64,000 nt of DNA from an uncultured bacterium (GTDB taxonomy: Bacteria; Bacillota; Clostridia; Lachnospirales; Lachnospiraceae): NCBI GenBank assembly GCA_947381965.1, contig CANCXX010000010.1:35784-99783 (forward strand), in the 5' to 3' direction. The position numbers and the translations under genes are program-made. The notes under the pieces were generated by a model. The model saw only the letters and a program-made list of their open reading frames with translations. It did not search any database and was not told the origin of the DNA. Each line of letters begins with the position of its first letter. Positions within the stretch are counted from its first letter, which is position 1. Shown piece by piece: positions 46,500-55,765 of the stretch.

Positions 46500-46584
46500 A
46501 TTTTCTCCTCTCCTGTGCTAAAGCGTGTTTGAAAAATACATCTGACAAAAAGCATTTATCAAACATGCTCCAGTACAACGAATC

Positions 46585-46644
46585 TTAATTCACTGCTTCT
46601 GCACCGGGTCTCACAGCCAACTGCAAAAGTGCAGCTTTCACCAT
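46585..46644 (-). CDS. Possible leader peptide of leuA
   Basis: A 19-codon frame upstream of leuA encodes MVKAALLQLAVRPGAEAVN and contains three Leu codons in four (CTT TTG CAG TTG). GTGCAG before it, CTGCAC within and TGCAG after can form alternative hairpins, and a hairpin AGCATGTTTGA/TCAAACACGCT follows before leuA (about 46520-46570). This would suit translation-dependent attenuation by leucine supply. The ribosome binding site is weak and the Leu density is moderate, so this is only a candidate. Confidence 0.3.
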   Translation of the reverse strand: MVKAALLQLAVRPGAEAVN

Positions 46645-46700
46645 ACACTGCACATCGCCTGCTGCGTAAATAGCCGCTTCCCTGTATCCTTTGCATTATA

Positions 46701-46729
46701 AAGCCGATCCTTACATATGGGACCGGCTT
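46701..46729 (-). terminator. Hairpin after ptsH
   Basis: AAGCCGATCC (46701-46710) pairs with GGACCGGCTT (46720-46729) with one wobble, 32 bases after the HPr stop codon. The following minus-strand sequence has only a short T-rich tail (TATAAT), so termination may be weak. Confidence 0.55.
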
Positions 46730-46760
46730 AACTTTACATACGCTCTATTGAGCTTTGGGT

Positions 46761-47024
46761 TTATTCTCCCAAACCACTTTCAATTGCTTTTACCAGAGCC
46801 CGCAATGCTGCAGTCTCGTCCTCACCCTCACAAACAAATTCAATCTCGTCACCACACTTGACACAGGCCCCCAAAACGCTTAACACACTTTTTGCATTTG
46901 CAGTGCTATCCTTAAATTTAAAGGTGATTAATGATTTAAACTGCATTGCCTCTTTACACAGGATGCCGGCCGGCCTTAAGTGAAGACCTGTAGGGTTCTT
47001 AATTACCACCTTCTGGCTTACCAT
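46761..47024 (-). CDS. ptsH: Phosphocarrier HPr-family protein
   Basis: 87 residues. His15 (GLHLRPAG) is present for PEP-dependent phosphorylation by enzyme I, and Ser46 (NAKSVLSVLG) for HPr kinase. The motif around Ser46 differs from Crh (VNAKSIMGMM), and this copy therefore is the PTS-competent or general HPr. It is not next to ptsI. It lies between glmM and leuA with its own ribosome binding site TGGAGGGAAATGAG. Confidence 0.9.
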   Translation of the reverse strand: MVSQKVVIKNPTGLHLRPAGILCKEAMQFKSLITFKFKDSTANAKSVLSVLGACVKCGDEIEFVCEGEDETAALRALVKAIESGLGE

Positions 47025-47126
47025 ATCTCATTTCCCTCCAATTTCTTTTCTGCCTGATAATCCCGTCAATACCTTCTCTTATTACTATAACATTTTTTCC
47101 GTGCTTTCTCAAGCTTTTCCGCCCGT

Positions 47127-48476
47127 TTACAGCATGATATTCTGAATCAGCTCCGCCAGCTGTCTGGCGTCATTTTCAATCATTTTCTGATCTTTTCCCT
47201 CTATCATAACTCGTACCAGCGGTTCTGTTCCTGAAGGACGGATAAGAACTCTCCCTTCTCCTGCAAATTTATCAGTAAGTTTACGAATTGCCTCTTCAAT
47301 TTCAGGATACTCCATATACTTTTCTTTTTTGTGGTTAGGAACCTTGGCATTTACAAGCGCCTGAGGCAGCACTTCCATAATAGATGCAAGATCTGAAAGC
47401 GTCTTTCCTGTTTCTACCATTACTTTTAATAAATGCAACGCGCTTAAAAGTCCATCTCCTGTGGTATTCTCTTTCAAAAATATAATATGCCCGGACTGTT
47501 CTCCTCCAAGACTGGCATCAATCTCTTTCATACGTTCAAGGACATACCGATCCCCCACCTTGGTCTGTTCCACATGAATGCCATTCTTTTCCGCCATAAG
47601 GAAAAATCCCAGGTTACTCATAACTGTAGCAACAATTGTATTGTTGGCAAGCTCTCCCTTTTCCTTCATGTGATTACCCACAATAGACATGACCTGGTCA
47701 CCGTCTACCACATTTCCCAGTTCATCTACTGCCAAAAGTCTGTCTGCGTCTCCGTCAAAGGCAAGACCAACATTGGCCTTTTCATATACCACTCTTGCAC
47801 GAAGCTCCTCCATATGAGTCGATCCACAGTTCGCATTAATATTTGTTCCATCGGGCATGTTATGAATCGCCACAACATTGCCCCCCAATTCTCTTAGAGC
47901 CTCCACCGCAGTATAATATGCGGCTCCTTCCGCGCAGTCCACAACAATCTTTAATCCTGTCAGGTCAACACTCACAGACTGGATAGAATGGTTGATGTAT
48001 TCTTCTTTTGCATCTGTACGGTATTTAATTTTGCCAACATTGGGACCTATTGGGAACCGGATACCGTTCATTCCGCTTTTAATTATGGATTCTATTTCAT
48101 CCTCCAGTGCATCCGGGAGTTTGTAACCATTTCCATCAAAAAACTTAATTCCATTAAACTCTACCGGATTATGGGATGCCGAAATTACAACTCCCGCATC
48201 AACCTTATACTTTCTGGTAAGATATGCCACTGCCGGCGTAGGAATTACCCCCACATATACCGCATTTGCTCCCACCGAACAAATTCCTGCCATAAGCGCA
48301 TTTGCAAGCATATCTCCGGATATTCTTGTATCACATCCTACCATAATCGTAGGCTTGTGCATGTTTTCCTTTGTAAGAACATACGCCCCTGCCTGCCCCA
48401 ACTGCATGGCAAGCAGCGGAGTCAGTTCATCATTCGCCACCCCTCTGACACCATCTGTACCAAATAATCTGCTCAT
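47127..48476 (-). CDS. glmM: Phosphoglucosamine mutase
   Basis: 449 residues; converts glucosamine-6-phosphate to glucosamine-1-phosphate for UDP-GlcNAc. Features: RLFGTDGVRGVAN at the N-terminus, phosphoserine loop VVISASHNPVEFNGIKFF, metal-binding DGDADRLL, sugar-binding GGEQSGHII and the phosphate-binding RPSGTEPLVRVM. Placed after cdaA-cdaR, the standard Firmicute order; GlmM is known to bind and inhibit CdaA, so the three form a regulatory unit. Confidence 0.97.
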   Translation of the reverse strand: MSRLFGTDGVRGVANDELTPLLAMQLGQAGAYVLTKENMHKPTIMVGCDTRISGDMLANALMAGICSVGANAVYVGVIPTPAVAYLTRKYKVDAGVVISASHNPVEFNGIKFFDGNGYKLPDALEDEIESIIKSGMNGIRFPIGPNVGKIKYRTDAKEEYINHSIQSVSVDLTGLKIVVDCAEGAAYYTAVEALRELGGNVVAIHNMPDGTNINANCGSTHMEELRARVVYEKANVGLAFDGDADRLLAVDELGNVVDGDQVMSIVGNHMKEKGELANNTIVATVMSNLGFFLMAEKNGIHVEQTKVGDRYVLERMKEIDASLGGEQSGHIIFLKENTTGDGLLSALHLLKVMVETGKTLSDLASIMEVLPQALVNAKVPNHKKEKYMEYPEIEEAIRKLTDKFAGEGRVLIRPSGTEPLVRVMIEGKDQKMIENDARQLAELIQNIML

Positions 48477-48520
48477 TTTACTCCTCCATTCCTTCTAAAC
48501 CCTGTAAACACAAATCTTTT

Positions 48521-49807
48521 TTATTCTTCTCCCTCTTTTGTTATCTCAAGTGTTGCCCTGACCGGATTAGGCTGGGACACCTCTTCCGGCAAGATAAAGT
48601 TAACTTCAATTGTATATAATCCAGACTCCAGTTCTTCTATGCCTTGTTGCTGCATCCAGTTTTCAATGTCAATGGTGCCTGCAATATCATCTGGTGATAT
48701 GGCAGATAAATCTTCTGAAAGGCCAACAATGTTCAGATAAATTTTTTCATTCTGTCCTGAAAAGCTGGCATTATATCCTTCCGGTGTATTTATTATTCCT
48801 ATTTTCTCTTCCCGGACTTCTATTCTTCTGGAGGCTTCCCCCTGAATATGCACTGTAACTGTTCTTACTGCATCAGAAGGGTCTGCAAGGAATACGCCAT
48901 CTGGCAGATACTGACGGATATCCACTTCCTTCACAAGACTTTCTGTCATATCTGTAATGTCCAATATCTCTTCAGGAACTTCAATAGAGCTGATATTTCT
49001 AATAGCATTTGCCTTGCCCGCTACTTTGACAGCTATTCCATTTCCGTCAATTTCCCCCGTATACCGGAATCCGGACGCCGGCTCGCCAGTTACGCCAAAA
49101 TTTACCGGAATGGTGGTTGTCGGCCAGATGCTTATCTTTACGCCTACAGTCTTTATATTCATTGTAATATTGTTTTCTTCAATATTAATTAACTTATCAT
49201 CCGAATCATAAAGCTTAATCTCTGCATTCGTCACAATATCACTGCTCATTCCATCCACTTCCACGTTTACGGAAGCTCTCACTACCTTATCAATCACAGA
49301 TTGGGGGCCGGATATCCGTACCAGATTCTGATCTGTCGTAATATCTCCTGGAATAAAACCGCTTTCCACCTCTCCTGATATGGAAGCCTTAAGGCTCAAA
49401 GCTTTATTTCTTTTATTCTCAATTTTCAGTTTGACTGTGTCAATGCTTCCTTCTATACTGTTAATCTGACTGTTTGATATATTTGTAGCAAGCTTGATGG
49501 AAATCGTGTCAAGACTGCTAAGTTCATTGACATCTGCGGTTGCAATGATATTTTCTGCCGTAAGTTCATTTTGGACAGACCGCGGAGCCCTCACTGTTAC
49601 GCGGCTAATCAGGTCGCTGCCCTCAATTACATCATACACTCTCCCGGAGTCTGTAATTAAATCCGTGTTCAGCAAAGTTACCGGTACATTATAATAATAA
49701 TCAGTTACCACCGGATTATTGGCGCTTGTAACCACCAGCCATAATACAATTGCAAGAAGGACCGATGCCAGTTTTAGTCCAATGTTGTTTGTCAACCTAT
49801 TTTTCAC
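48521..49807 (-). CDS. cdaR: CdaR (YbbR-domain protein), regulator of CdaA
   Basis: 428 residues. An N-terminal membrane helix (IGLKLASVLLAIVLWLVVT) is followed by several YbbR repeats (VTVRAPRSVQNELTAENIIATADV is the first example of the repeated V..G....... I....V..D pattern) outside the membrane. In Firmicutes CdaR binds and modulates the diadenylate cyclase. It starts with GTG and overlaps the cdaA stop by 11 bases. Confidence 0.92.
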   Translation of the reverse strand: MKNRLTNNIGLKLASVLLAIVLWLVVTSANNPVVTDYYYNVPVTLLNTDLITDSGRVYDVIEGSDLISRVTVRAPRSVQNELTAENIIATADVNELSSLDTISIKLATNISNSQINSIEGSIDTVKLKIENKRNKALSLKASISGEVESGFIPGDITTDQNLVRISGPQSVIDKVVRASVNVEVDGMSSDIVTNAEIKLYDSDDKLINIEENNITMNIKTVGVKISIWPTTTIPVNFGVTGEPASGFRYTGEIDGNGIAVKVAGKANAIRNISSIEVPEEILDITDMTESLVKEVDIRQYLPDGVFLADPSDAVRTVTVHIQGEASRRIEVREEKIGIINTPEGYNASFSGQNEKIYLNIVGLSEDLSAISPDDIAGTIDIENWMQQQGIEELESGLYTIEVNFILPEEVSQPNPVRATLEITKEGEE

Positions 49808-50666
49808 CCTTAGACCGTCCCTTCCATATAATTCTCTTCCGGGTTTCTTCTTCCGGCTTATTCTGTATTTCCCTAAGCTTATCCTTTAATTCTTCTCCGC
49901 TTACTCCCCGTGTCAGCGCTCCTTCATAGGCCACACTTATTTTTCCTGTTTCTTCAGACACAATAACAGTCATGGAATCTGTCACTTCTGAAATTCCAAC
50001 TCCCGCCCTGTGCCTGGTTCCCAATTCTTTACTAAGCATCATATTATCAGAGAGGGGAAGGTAACAGGTTGCAGATGTAATCCTGTTTCCCCTGACAATC
50101 ACAGCGCCGTCATGAAGTGGGGTATTATGTTCAAAAATATTTATCAGAAGCTGGCTTGTAATTATGCCATCCACATCTATACCTGTTCTTTCATATTCTG
50201 CAAGGCTTTGGTCCTGTTCCACCACAATAAGGGCTCCGGTTTTCACCTTGCCCATCTCTACACACGCTTTTGCTATTTCATTGATTGTTTTGTCCGAAAA
50301 CCTGCCTTCTGCCATGTTCCTTCCCACTTCAAAAGGAAACAAAGAGCTGATAATATTCTTTCTTCCAAGTTCATCCACCGCCTTGCGAAGTTCAGGCTGC
50401 AGTATGACCACCACTGCCGTTGCAACCACCCCTAACAGGTTATTAACAATCCAGAGAATGGTATTCATTTCAAACCGCGCAGCTATAAGAATAAATACAG
50501 CAATAACTATAACACTTTTAAGAAGCGACCAGGCTCTTGTATTTTTAATCCATACCAGGATATTATATATCAGGAAAGAAAGAATCAGTATTTCCACAAT
50601 ATCCGACCACCTGACCCCCGATACGCGCGACAGGTATGCTTCTATAGCTTCTAATCCTTGTAACAT
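49797..50666 (-). CDS. cdaA: Diadenylate cyclase CdaA
   Basis: 289 residues; makes c-di-AMP from two ATP at the membrane. Three membrane helices (about residues 22-40, 48-65, 68-90) precede the DAC domain with its two catalytic motifs, DGAVIVRGNRI and GTRHRAGVG. c-di-AMP controls potassium and osmolyte balance and is essential in many Firmicutes. Forms cdaA-cdaR-glmM with the two genes after it. Confidence 0.96.
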   Translation of the reverse strand: MLQGLEAIEAYLSRVSGVRWSDIVEILILSFLIYNILVWIKNTRAWSLLKSVIVIAVFILIAARFEMNTILWIVNNLLGVVATAVVVILQPELRKAVDELGRKNIISSLFPFEVGRNMAEGRFSDKTINEIAKACVEMGKVKTGALIVVEQDQSLAEYERTGIDVDGIITSQLLINIFEHNTPLHDGAVIVRGNRITSATCYLPLSDNMMLSKELGTRHRAGVGISEVTDSMTVIVSEETGKISVAYEGALTRGVSGEELKDKLREIQNKPEEETRKRIIWKGRSKGEK

Positions 50667-50708
50667 TTAGTTTTCCCCATTATTAACTTATTTTGTCTAT
50701 GCTCCCCG

Positions 50709-51671
50709 TTACTGTTTTCTGGCCTGTGCACCTGAATATTTCTTTTTGGGAGTGTTAATCCGTTTTACAGTTTTAGATGGTGTTGCCACCGTAATTTTGG
50801 GTATGGCCTTTACATAATAGTAGTATTCATCATCCTCAAACTGTACCTTCTCCGCTCTGCTGTAATCCACATGAAAAGCAAAAAACTCAACCACCTTTAC
50901 AATCAGCACCGAAAAAACAGTTCCTACAATAATACCACCAATTGACACATTAGTGTCAAACATCAAATCTCCCACCAAAAGCATCATTACATCTGCCAGC
51001 GCCCCTGTGATAATGGCAATTGTCCATGCGTGGTCAACAGACATTCTTTTAATTAAATATACTACGATAATGGTAATGGCAAAAGCAGCGACTGTCAGCA
51101 TCATGTCTTTATTATTCAGAAAGCCATCAACAATAAACCTGAATTTGGTGGCAATATCATCTGTGTCCATACCAGAAATTGCCGTAGCGCTATCTGCCAT
51201 ATAGCTTACCAGATAACTTGCAAGAACACCGCATCCTACGGAAACTGCGCTTGCGGGTGTACCCACAAGTCCCATGGCAAGGGGTACCGCATATGGAATC
51301 TTAAGCGCAAAACAAATAGGGGTTATTAAAACCACCAATGTATCCTTGGGCGAGAACCTGAAATAAAGCAGGAACATAACCAGAAATAGCACAAGCGCAA
51401 CTGCCGCACACTCAAGCGACAGGGCATACAGATGCAGCACCGTAAACGCTGCCGCCACAAATATAATAAAGTTTGCCGACATAAAAGAGCACAGCAGGGA
51501 AACAATAAGCACAATTGATATATTGTCCAGCCTGTGCATATATCCTATTCTGCCATTAATCATCATCAGTGCAATCAGCGACAAAACCAGCTTCAGCAAC
51601 GGCTTCAGATATACTTCATACTTACTTATAAAATTTTTAATGTACTGTTTTGCAACAAGCAATGTTGTCAT
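50709..51671 (-). CDS. Conserved membrane protein of unknown function
   Basis: 320 residues with about eight hydrophobic segments between residues 20 and 260, then a Tyr- and Lys-rich cytoplasmic tail (EDDEYYYYVKAIPKITVATPSKTVKR). I do not recognise a domain. It lies 42 bases upstream of cdaA on the same strand and follows another small membrane protein by 14 bases, so all may be cotranscribed. A link with c-di-AMP signalling or osmotic balance is possible from position only. Confidence 0.75.
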   Translation of the reverse strand: MTTLLVAKQYIKNFISKYEVYLKPLLKLVLSLIALMMINGRIGYMHRLDNISIVLIVSLLCSFMSANFIIFVAAAFTVLHLYALSLECAAVALVLFLVMFLLYFRFSPKDTLVVLITPICFALKIPYAVPLAMGLVGTPASAVSVGCGVLASYLVSYMADSATAISGMDTDDIATKFRFIVDGFLNNKDMMLTVAAFAITIIVVYLIKRMSVDHAWTIAIITGALADVMMLLVGDLMFDTNVSIGGIIVGTVFSVLIVKVVEFFAFHVDYSRAEKVQFEDDEYYYYVKAIPKITVATPSKTVKRINTPKKKYSGAQARKQ

Positions 51672-51685
51672 ATGGTCTTCCTCAT

Positions 51686-52072
51686 TTATTTCTCATACAT
51701 TCCTGCTAATTTTTTCAGACTGCTATAATAATTCCGCAAGTTCTTCTTTGCCCTGCTGTACCGGGTGGCATACAGAGCATAAGATATAATACCATAAGCT
51801 CCCACCATACATAAATACAATATTATAATATTTTTGCCAAATGCAAGCAAATCCATCTTATATACTTCCTGCATCAGTTCTTCAAAATTATAAAATATAT
51901 AAACAGCAAGCAGCGCCAGAAAAGAAATTGTAGCAGCTATCACTGACTTCAGCAGTTGGAAGCCGATATAATCGCTCCTAAAATAATTCAGTACCGAAAT
52001 ATCCCTTTTCCCCTCATTCGCTTCGTAGGAAGCCAGTCTGGTCATAAGGATGACCTTTTCTTCATTTATCAT
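51686..52072 (-). CDS. Small two-helix membrane protein, unknown
   Basis: 128 residues with two membrane helices (about residues 50-70 and 88-110) and basic ends (SRAKKNLRNYYSSLKKL). No family recognised. The frame is open from 52150, but ATG 52072 has GCAGGAG at 7 bases and fits better. Likely coupled with the next membrane gene, which starts 14 bases after its stop. Confidence 0.65.
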   Translation of the reverse strand: MINEEKVILMTRLASYEANEGKRDISVLNYFRSDYIGFQLLKSVIAATISFLALLAVYIFYNFEELMQEVYKMDLLAFGKNIIILYLCMVGAYGIISYALYATRYSRAKKNLRNYYSSLKKLAGMYEK

Positions 52073-52208
52073 ATTTATACTCCTGCAAATTGCAGGCCCG
52101 GCCTGCAGTTCTGCATCTATCAGTAGTCTGGAAGCATTGTTCCTGACCATGTATCTTTCTGTTCAACTAAAATCCATATTAACATTTCCCCTAAGGCTTT
52201 ATGCCATT

Positions 52209-52613
52209 TTAAAGGAAACGCATTTTATCCCGTTCACTCTTTTTAGGTTTAATATCTGTTTCCTTGGGTTTACTGGGCGCTATCGCATGCTTAAATTCTT
52301 TTGTCATTTCCATCTTACATTTATCACAAAATCTTCCTGCCTGAATCATAGCCCCACAGCTTTCACAGGGAAGTCTTATAGGTGAATCATCTGCAAACTG
52401 AAGCCGTTCCTCCCGAATCCACTGCCGGATCTGTGAGGTTTCCACATCACACGCTTCTGAAACTTCCGTTATATCCGCCCCATGATTATCCTGTACATAT
52501 TTTTTTACTTCCTGAAATTTAACCTCCTGTGCCTCTTTGCACCGCGGACAAACGATAGGTCCCATAACATAGTTAAATATTCTGCCGCATTTTCTACAAT
52601 TACGTACATTCAT
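52209..52613 (-). CDS. YvyF-like flagellar operon protein
   Basis: 134 residues. An N-terminal zinc knuckle (CRKCGRIFNYVMGPIVCPRC), a helix-turn-helix-like centre (TEVSEACDVETSQIRQWIREERLQ) and a second Cys cluster (CESCGAMIQAGRFCDKC) match the YvyF/TIGR03826 flagellar-operon protein family. In Bacillus the relative lies in the comF-flgM-flgK region, and here too it follows comFC. Exact function unknown. ATG 52613 follows AGGAGG at 7 bases. Confidence 0.82.
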   Translation of the reverse strand: MNVRNCRKCGRIFNYVMGPIVCPRCKEAQEVKFQEVKKYVQDNHGADITEVSEACDVETSQIRQWIREERLQFADDSPIRLPCESCGAMIQAGRFCDKCKMEMTKEFKHAIAPSKPKETDIKPKKSERDKMRFL

Positions 52614-52639
52614 AGTCATACCTCCTGCACTTTATATAT

Positions 52640-53350
52640 TTAGATTCCTCTTCCAATTGTCAATGCCATAAAATATACTTTGTTAATCCCTGATGCTCTT
52701 AACACTCTCGCCATTTCATCAATCGTACTGCCTGTAGTATATATATCATCTATTATTACAATCGTATTTAATTTTACATCATTTTGGTTCATTTTGAAAG
52801 CCCTTTTCAAATTATTTTGTCTTTCCTGATAACTCTGTTCTTTTAAGGGGCTGGTTCTCTTCACACGCCGTATAAGCTTTGTATTTACCGGAATCCCTGA
52901 CCATTTCGACAGCTCTCTGGCTATCAGCTCCGCCTGATTATATCCCCGTTTCCTTTTTCTGGCAGGATGGACCGGAACAGGAACCAATACATCCGGCTGC
53001 AGCATTTGGAGCCATGCTGCCCTTTTTTCATACAATTCCTTTCCATAAAATAAGGCATATTCCATCCGCCCTGCGTACTTAAAGCGAAAAACAGAATCAG
53101 CCATGCTTCCATAATCATACAGAGCAGTTCCCTGTATATAAAAATGCTTCTTTTTTTCACAGTCACCACAATATTCTTTTTCTTCTTTTTTAAGCTGCTT
53201 TCCACATTTCATACAGCAGGGTTCTTTTATATATATAATTTTATCCCGGCAAACCGGACATACCGCACTTCCCAGGCGCCCTGCAATGCCATCGCAAACC
53301 GCACACCGCCTTGGAAATAATAAATCCAATATTTTTTCTTTTAAGGACAT
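52640..53350 (-). CDS. comFC: ComFC-like phosphoribosyltransferase-fold protein
   Basis: 236 residues. An N-terminal double zinc knuckle (CAVCDG, CPVC, CCMKCGK, CGDC) precedes a PRTase fold with the PRPP motif IVIIDDIYTTGSTIDEM. ComFC assists handling of incoming single-stranded DNA during natural transformation; the family also occurs in species not known to be competent. The ATG follows the recD2 stop directly (TGAATG), so the two are translationally coupled. Confidence 0.93.
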   Translation of the reverse strand: MSLKEKILDLLFPRRCAVCDGIAGRLGSAVCPVCRDKIIYIKEPCCMKCGKQLKKEEKEYCGDCEKKKHFYIQGTALYDYGSMADSVFRFKYAGRMEYALFYGKELYEKRAAWLQMLQPDVLVPVPVHPARKRKRGYNQAELIARELSKWSGIPVNTKLIRRVKRTSPLKEQSYQERQNNLKRAFKMNQNDVKLNTIVIIDDIYTTGSTIDEMARVLRASGINKVYFMALTIGRGI

Positions 53351-55588
53351 TCAGCCTCCAAATCCCTGTATTTCTTTTATTCTGTCATCCAGACTTGTAT
53401 AACGTTTATGCTGTCTCTCATTGTGAATCATTTCCTGTATTGTAATGCTGCTTCCCAAAATTGTGACACACTTTTTTGCGCGAGTTACAGCTGTATATAA
53501 AAGGTTTCTGTTGAAAAGCATCTTTGGCCCCGACAATAGCGGCATCAACACTGCCGGATATTCACTTCCCTGAGACTTGTGGATTGTTATCGCATAGGCA
53601 AGCTCAATTTCCTCCAGGCTGGAAAAAGAGTATTCAATCCTCCTGTGTTCATCATATTCTACTGTCAGTGTCTGGGCTGCCTCATCAATCTTACGGACAA
53701 TCCCCATATCACCGTTGAACACCCCCATTCCCTTATCTATGGGTATGCCATATTTACTTACAATTTCCCAGGGAATCTGATAATTATTTTTAATCTGCAT
53801 TACCTTATCTCCCACACGGAAAAGCCTCTCTCCCGAACGATATTCATTTTTTTCCTCCGCCGGGGGATTCAGATACTGCTGGAGAATCCCGTTTAGCGTT
53901 TCCACTCCCAGACTGCCTTTTCTCATGGGCGTAAGCACCTGAATATCGTAGGGCTCCGCGTTTACATAAGGCGGAAGCTTTTCTCTAATCAGCTGTATCA
54001 TATGTTTATATATGACATTGACATCCTTACGTTCCAAAAAAAAGAAATCCCGGCTTTTGTTATTCAGTTCGATATTTTCTCCTCTGTTTATTTTATGCGC
54101 GTTAACTACAATGTCACTTTCCCCTGCCTGCCTGAAAATCCGCTTCAGCATTACAACCGGAAATGCACCGCTTTTAATCAGGTCCTGCAAAACCTGCCCT
54201 GGCCCCACACTGGGAAGCTGATCCACGTCCCCTACCATTATTAGTCTGGTTCCCACACTGATTGCACAGAGAAGCGCCTTAAAAAGATGGATATCTACCA
54301 TAGACATTTCATCTATTATTATAACGTCCGCCTCCAACGGATTTTCTTCATTTCTCTCAAACTGTGCCCTTTTTTCTTCTTCCACCGCCCCATTTATCTC
54401 CAGGAGCCTGTGAATTGTACGCGCTTCATAGCCTGTTGCTTCTGTCATGCGTTTTGCCGCTCTGCCTGTAGGCGCTGCAAGAAGAATGTCCATTTCCTCC
54501 GCTTCAAAAAAACGGATAATGGTGTTTATTGTTGTAGTCTTTCCGGTCCCCGGCCCCCCAGATAGAATCATCAGACCAGATTTCACGCTTTGCATCACTG
54601 CTTTTTTCTGAAGCTCATCCAGCTTAATTTTTTGCTCTTTTTCCAGCAGCCCTAAAAGTCTTTCCACCTTCTCTTCCTCTGCCGGAAGCAATTCTTCTTC
54701 CAAAGTAAGATTAAGGTCATGAAGCATTCTGGCGCAATTCAATTCCGCATAATAATAGGAAGAAGCGTACACTCTCTTTTCTTCCTCCACCATTTTAATC
54801 ACTAGCCGTTTGTCCATAGCCAGATTTCCCAGCTGGGAAGATACCGTTTCCGGTGCAAGCCCCAAAAGCTCCGCCGTCCGCTCTCTTAGCAAATCCTCTG
54901 GCAGATAAATATGCCCCTCCGATGCCGCCTGCTGTAATATATATAAAATCCCGCTCCGTATGCGGAAATCAGAATCTGTATGTATTCCTATTTTGGACGC
55001 TATCTCATCTGCTGTCTTAAACCCCACTCCTTCAATATCATCCGCAAGCCTGTAGGGATTTTCTTTCATAATTCCATAAAGCTCCATGCCATACTTTTTA
55101 TAAATCTTAACTGCCAGGGTATTGGAAATCCCGTATTTCTGCAAAAAAACAAACGCCTCTCTCATATCTTTTTTTTCTACTACCTGCTGGGCAATCTCCC
55201 TGGCCTTGCGCTCGCTGATTCCTTTCACTTCCACAAGACGTTCCGGTTCTTCTTCCATTATACGAAAGGTATCTGTCCCAAATTTTTTTACAACCCGTGC
55301 AGCCAATGCCTCCCCGATGCCCTTTATTGCCCCTGATCCCAGATATCTGATTATACTTTCTGTATCGTCAGGAACCACTGCCTGAACGCTTTCTACTTTT
55401 AATTGGTATCCATATACCGGATGCTCAACAAATTTCCCTTTCAGCTCAAGGGACTCTCCCGCTTCAACAGAACGAAAATTTCCCACACATACCAGTTCTT
55501 CCCCCTCTGTTATGAATGACACTACCGCGTATCCGTTCTCCTTATTTTGATATATAATGTGATCCACATAGCCTGTGACAGTATCCAA
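53351..55588 (-). CDS. recD2: RecD2-type ATP-dependent DNA helicase
   Basis: 745 residues; SF1B 5'-3' helicase without RecBC partners, acting in DNA repair and fork maintenance. N-terminal OB-like region (GYVDHIIYQNKENGYAVVSF), tandem helix-hairpin-helix motifs (GSGAIKGIGEALAARVV, VKGISERKAREIA), then helicase motifs: Walker A SGGPGTGKTTTINTI, DEMSMVDIHLF, GDVDQLPSVGPG and the C-terminal AYAITIHKSQGSEYPAVLMP, TAVTRAKK. The frame opens with ATG 55603, but the TTG at 55588 is spaced correctly from GGGAGG and is preferred. Confidence 0.92.
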   Translation of the reverse strand: MDTVTGYVDHIIYQNKENGYAVVSFITEGEELVCVGNFRSVEAGESLELKGKFVEHPVYGYQLKVESVQAVVPDDTESIIRYLGSGAIKGIGEALAARVVKKFGTDTFRIMEEEPERLVEVKGISERKAREIAQQVVEKKDMREAFVFLQKYGISNTLAVKIYKKYGMELYGIMKENPYRLADDIEGVGFKTADEIASKIGIHTDSDFRIRSGILYILQQAASEGHIYLPEDLLRERTAELLGLAPETVSSQLGNLAMDKRLVIKMVEEEKRVYASSYYYAELNCARMLHDLNLTLEEELLPAEEEKVERLLGLLEKEQKIKLDELQKKAVMQSVKSGLMILSGGPGTGKTTTINTIIRFFEAEEMDILLAAPTGRAAKRMTEATGYEARTIHRLLEINGAVEEEKRAQFERNEENPLEADVIIIDEMSMVDIHLFKALLCAISVGTRLIMVGDVDQLPSVGPGQVLQDLIKSGAFPVVMLKRIFRQAGESDIVVNAHKINRGENIELNNKSRDFFFLERKDVNVIYKHMIQLIREKLPPYVNAEPYDIQVLTPMRKGSLGVETLNGILQQYLNPPAEEKNEYRSGERLFRVGDKVMQIKNNYQIPWEIVSKYGIPIDKGMGVFNGDMGIVRKIDEAAQTLTVEYDEHRRIEYSFSSLEEIELAYAITIHKSQGSEYPAVLMPLLSGPKMLFNRNLLYTAVTRAKKCVTILGSSITIQEMIHNERQHKRYTSLDDRIKEIQGFGG

Positions 55589-55613
55589 GAAAAATCCTCC
55601 CATTTATAAAAAG

Positions 55614-55653
55614 GCTGCCAAATAAAACGGTAATCCGTTTATTTTAGCAGCCC
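55614..55653 (-). terminator. Terminator after the flagellar gene group
   Basis: An 18-bp near-perfect stem (GGCTGCC/AGCAGCC plus AAATAAAACGG/CCGTTTATTTT) followed by five T on the minus strand, lying 113 bases after the rod-binding gene and immediately before recD2. Confidence 0.85.
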
Positions 55654-55765
55654 TATGTTCTTTATCCGTATCCTTACATAAAACCATGTACAGTAAAAAT
55701 ATCTGACCTTCACAATTTGAACGACCTGTGCTGCCCATTTGCAGCAGGCACCAAACCGTAGTTAT

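Noticed and set aside
46500-46760. T-box riboswitch before leuA (and before metG)
   Set aside because: The AGGGTGGNACCGCG-type antiterminator consensus is missing in both leaders.
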